A DNA stretch of 64,000 bases from Aureimonas altamirensis (GTDB lineage: Bacteria; Pseudomonadota; Alphaproteobacteria; Rhizobiales; Rhizobiaceae). Below the pieces are notes generated by a model, which saw only the letters and a program-made list of their open reading frames with translations, did not search any database and was not told the origin of the DNA. The translations under genes and the position numbers were made by a program. Positions 63,816 to 64,000 of the stretch are shown here, one piece after another (within the stretch, counting starts at the first letter, position 1; every line of letters begins with the position of its first letter). The stretch spans positions 1 to 64,000 of the forward strand of contig NZ_JAMQCO010000009.1 in assembly GCF_023702225.1 (NCBI RefSeq), read 5' to 3'.

Positions 63816-64000
63816 TCACTCGGAACGAAGATACGGCTCGACCGGGCCGGTCAACTTCATCGTCAGCGGCTTGCCGCGCCTGTCTACCGACTTGCCCAGG
63901 CTGACCCGCACCCATCCCTCGCTGACGCAATATTCCTCGACATTGGTCTTCTCTTCGCCCTTGAAGCGAATGCCGATGCCCTTCTGCAGCAGGTCTTCGT
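63816..64000 (-). CDS. DUF3297 family protein, 5' truncated by window edge
   Basis: The last 61 codons of a minus-strand gene, entering from the right edge. The sequence IGIRFKGEEKTNVEEYCVSEGW followed by GKSVDRRGKPLTMKLTGPVEPY is characteristic of the short (~80-residue) DUF3297 proteins of alpha- and gammaproteobacteria. Their function is not known. It ends in TGA at 63816 and is followed by a hairpin terminator. Confidence 0.88.
   Translation of the reverse strand, partial: EDLLQKGIGIRFKGEEKTNVEEYCVSEGWVRVSLGKSVDRRGKPLTMKLTGPVEPYLRSE

Overview
The window is GC-rich DNA from an alphaproteobacterium, most likely of the order Hyphomicrobiales (Rhizobiales). The evidence is a SciP-type CtrA regulator, a RIME-like rhizobial intergenic repeat, an RpoH with the alphaproteobacterial sequence style, Omp25-like and Omp2b/RopA-like outer-membrane proteins, a thu-type trehalose uptake operon, EcfG-type promoter motifs and a DUF3297 gene. 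The genus cannot be fixed from the sequence alone. It reads as ordinary chromosome, without phage or insertion-sequence genes; one small phd/vapC-type toxin-antitoxin pair is present.

Layout. (1) 1-12435: the 3' part of a giant secreted repeat protein, open at the left edge. It is built from six ~680-residue units, each with seven FG-GAP blades (42 in all) followed by a short RTX-like/adaptor segment, so it reads as a string of six seven-bladed beta-propellers. (2) 12450-23000: housekeeping and envelope genes: rpoH, rluD, a secreted nuclease, Omp25-like protein, sciP, mnmA, a Gfo/Idh/MocA oxidoreductase, an RMF-like small protein, a PRC-barrel protein, a porin and a DMT exporter. (3) 22866-37201: an Nramp-related transporter, then a catabolic region with acyl-CoA dehydrogenase, CitE-like lyase, MmgE/PrpD protein, class I fumarase, class III CoA-transferase and a mesaconyl-CoA-hydratase-like enzyme. 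Two LysR regulators, an MFS and a LysE exporter, an orphan TctC-type binding protein and the toxin-antitoxin pair are interspersed. Together the enzymes fit a route for branched C5 dicarboxylates (itaconate/mesaconate/citramalate) to acetyl-CoA and pyruvate; this is inference. (4) 37198-44375: a LacI regulator divergent from a thuA-thuB-thuE-thuF-thuG-thuK-like operon, with two operator palindromes 21 bp apart between them.

(5) 44425-49402: a secreted DUF922 protein and a two-gene RND efflux pump. (6) 49494-55105: an SsuACB-like ABC importer with an NtaA/DszA-type flavin monooxygenase (organosulfur acquisition), a tiny putative lipoprotein and a FAD/NAD(P)-binding protein. (7) 55200-61446: an SDR dehydrogenase, then a spermidine/putrescine-type ABC importer and a HisD paralogue whose zinc ligands are changed, probably a dedicated catabolic unit and not histidine biosynthesis. 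(8) 61504-64000: small stress-type proteins (CsbD-like, host-attachment family, a conserved hypothetical), a gene-poor 835-bp gap, tRNA-Met(CAU) with its promoter, and the 3' end of a DUF3297 gene.

Regulation visible in the sequence includes a helically phased array of TAAC half-sites between sciP and mnmA (CtrA-like), a perfect GGAAC-N16-CGTT EcfG-type promoter before the PRC-barrel gene, a TetR-like dyad inside the promoter of the polyamine-type ABC operon, a perfect 18-bp palindrome before the toxin-antitoxin pair, a 9-1-9 palindrome before rpoH, and several intrinsic terminators.
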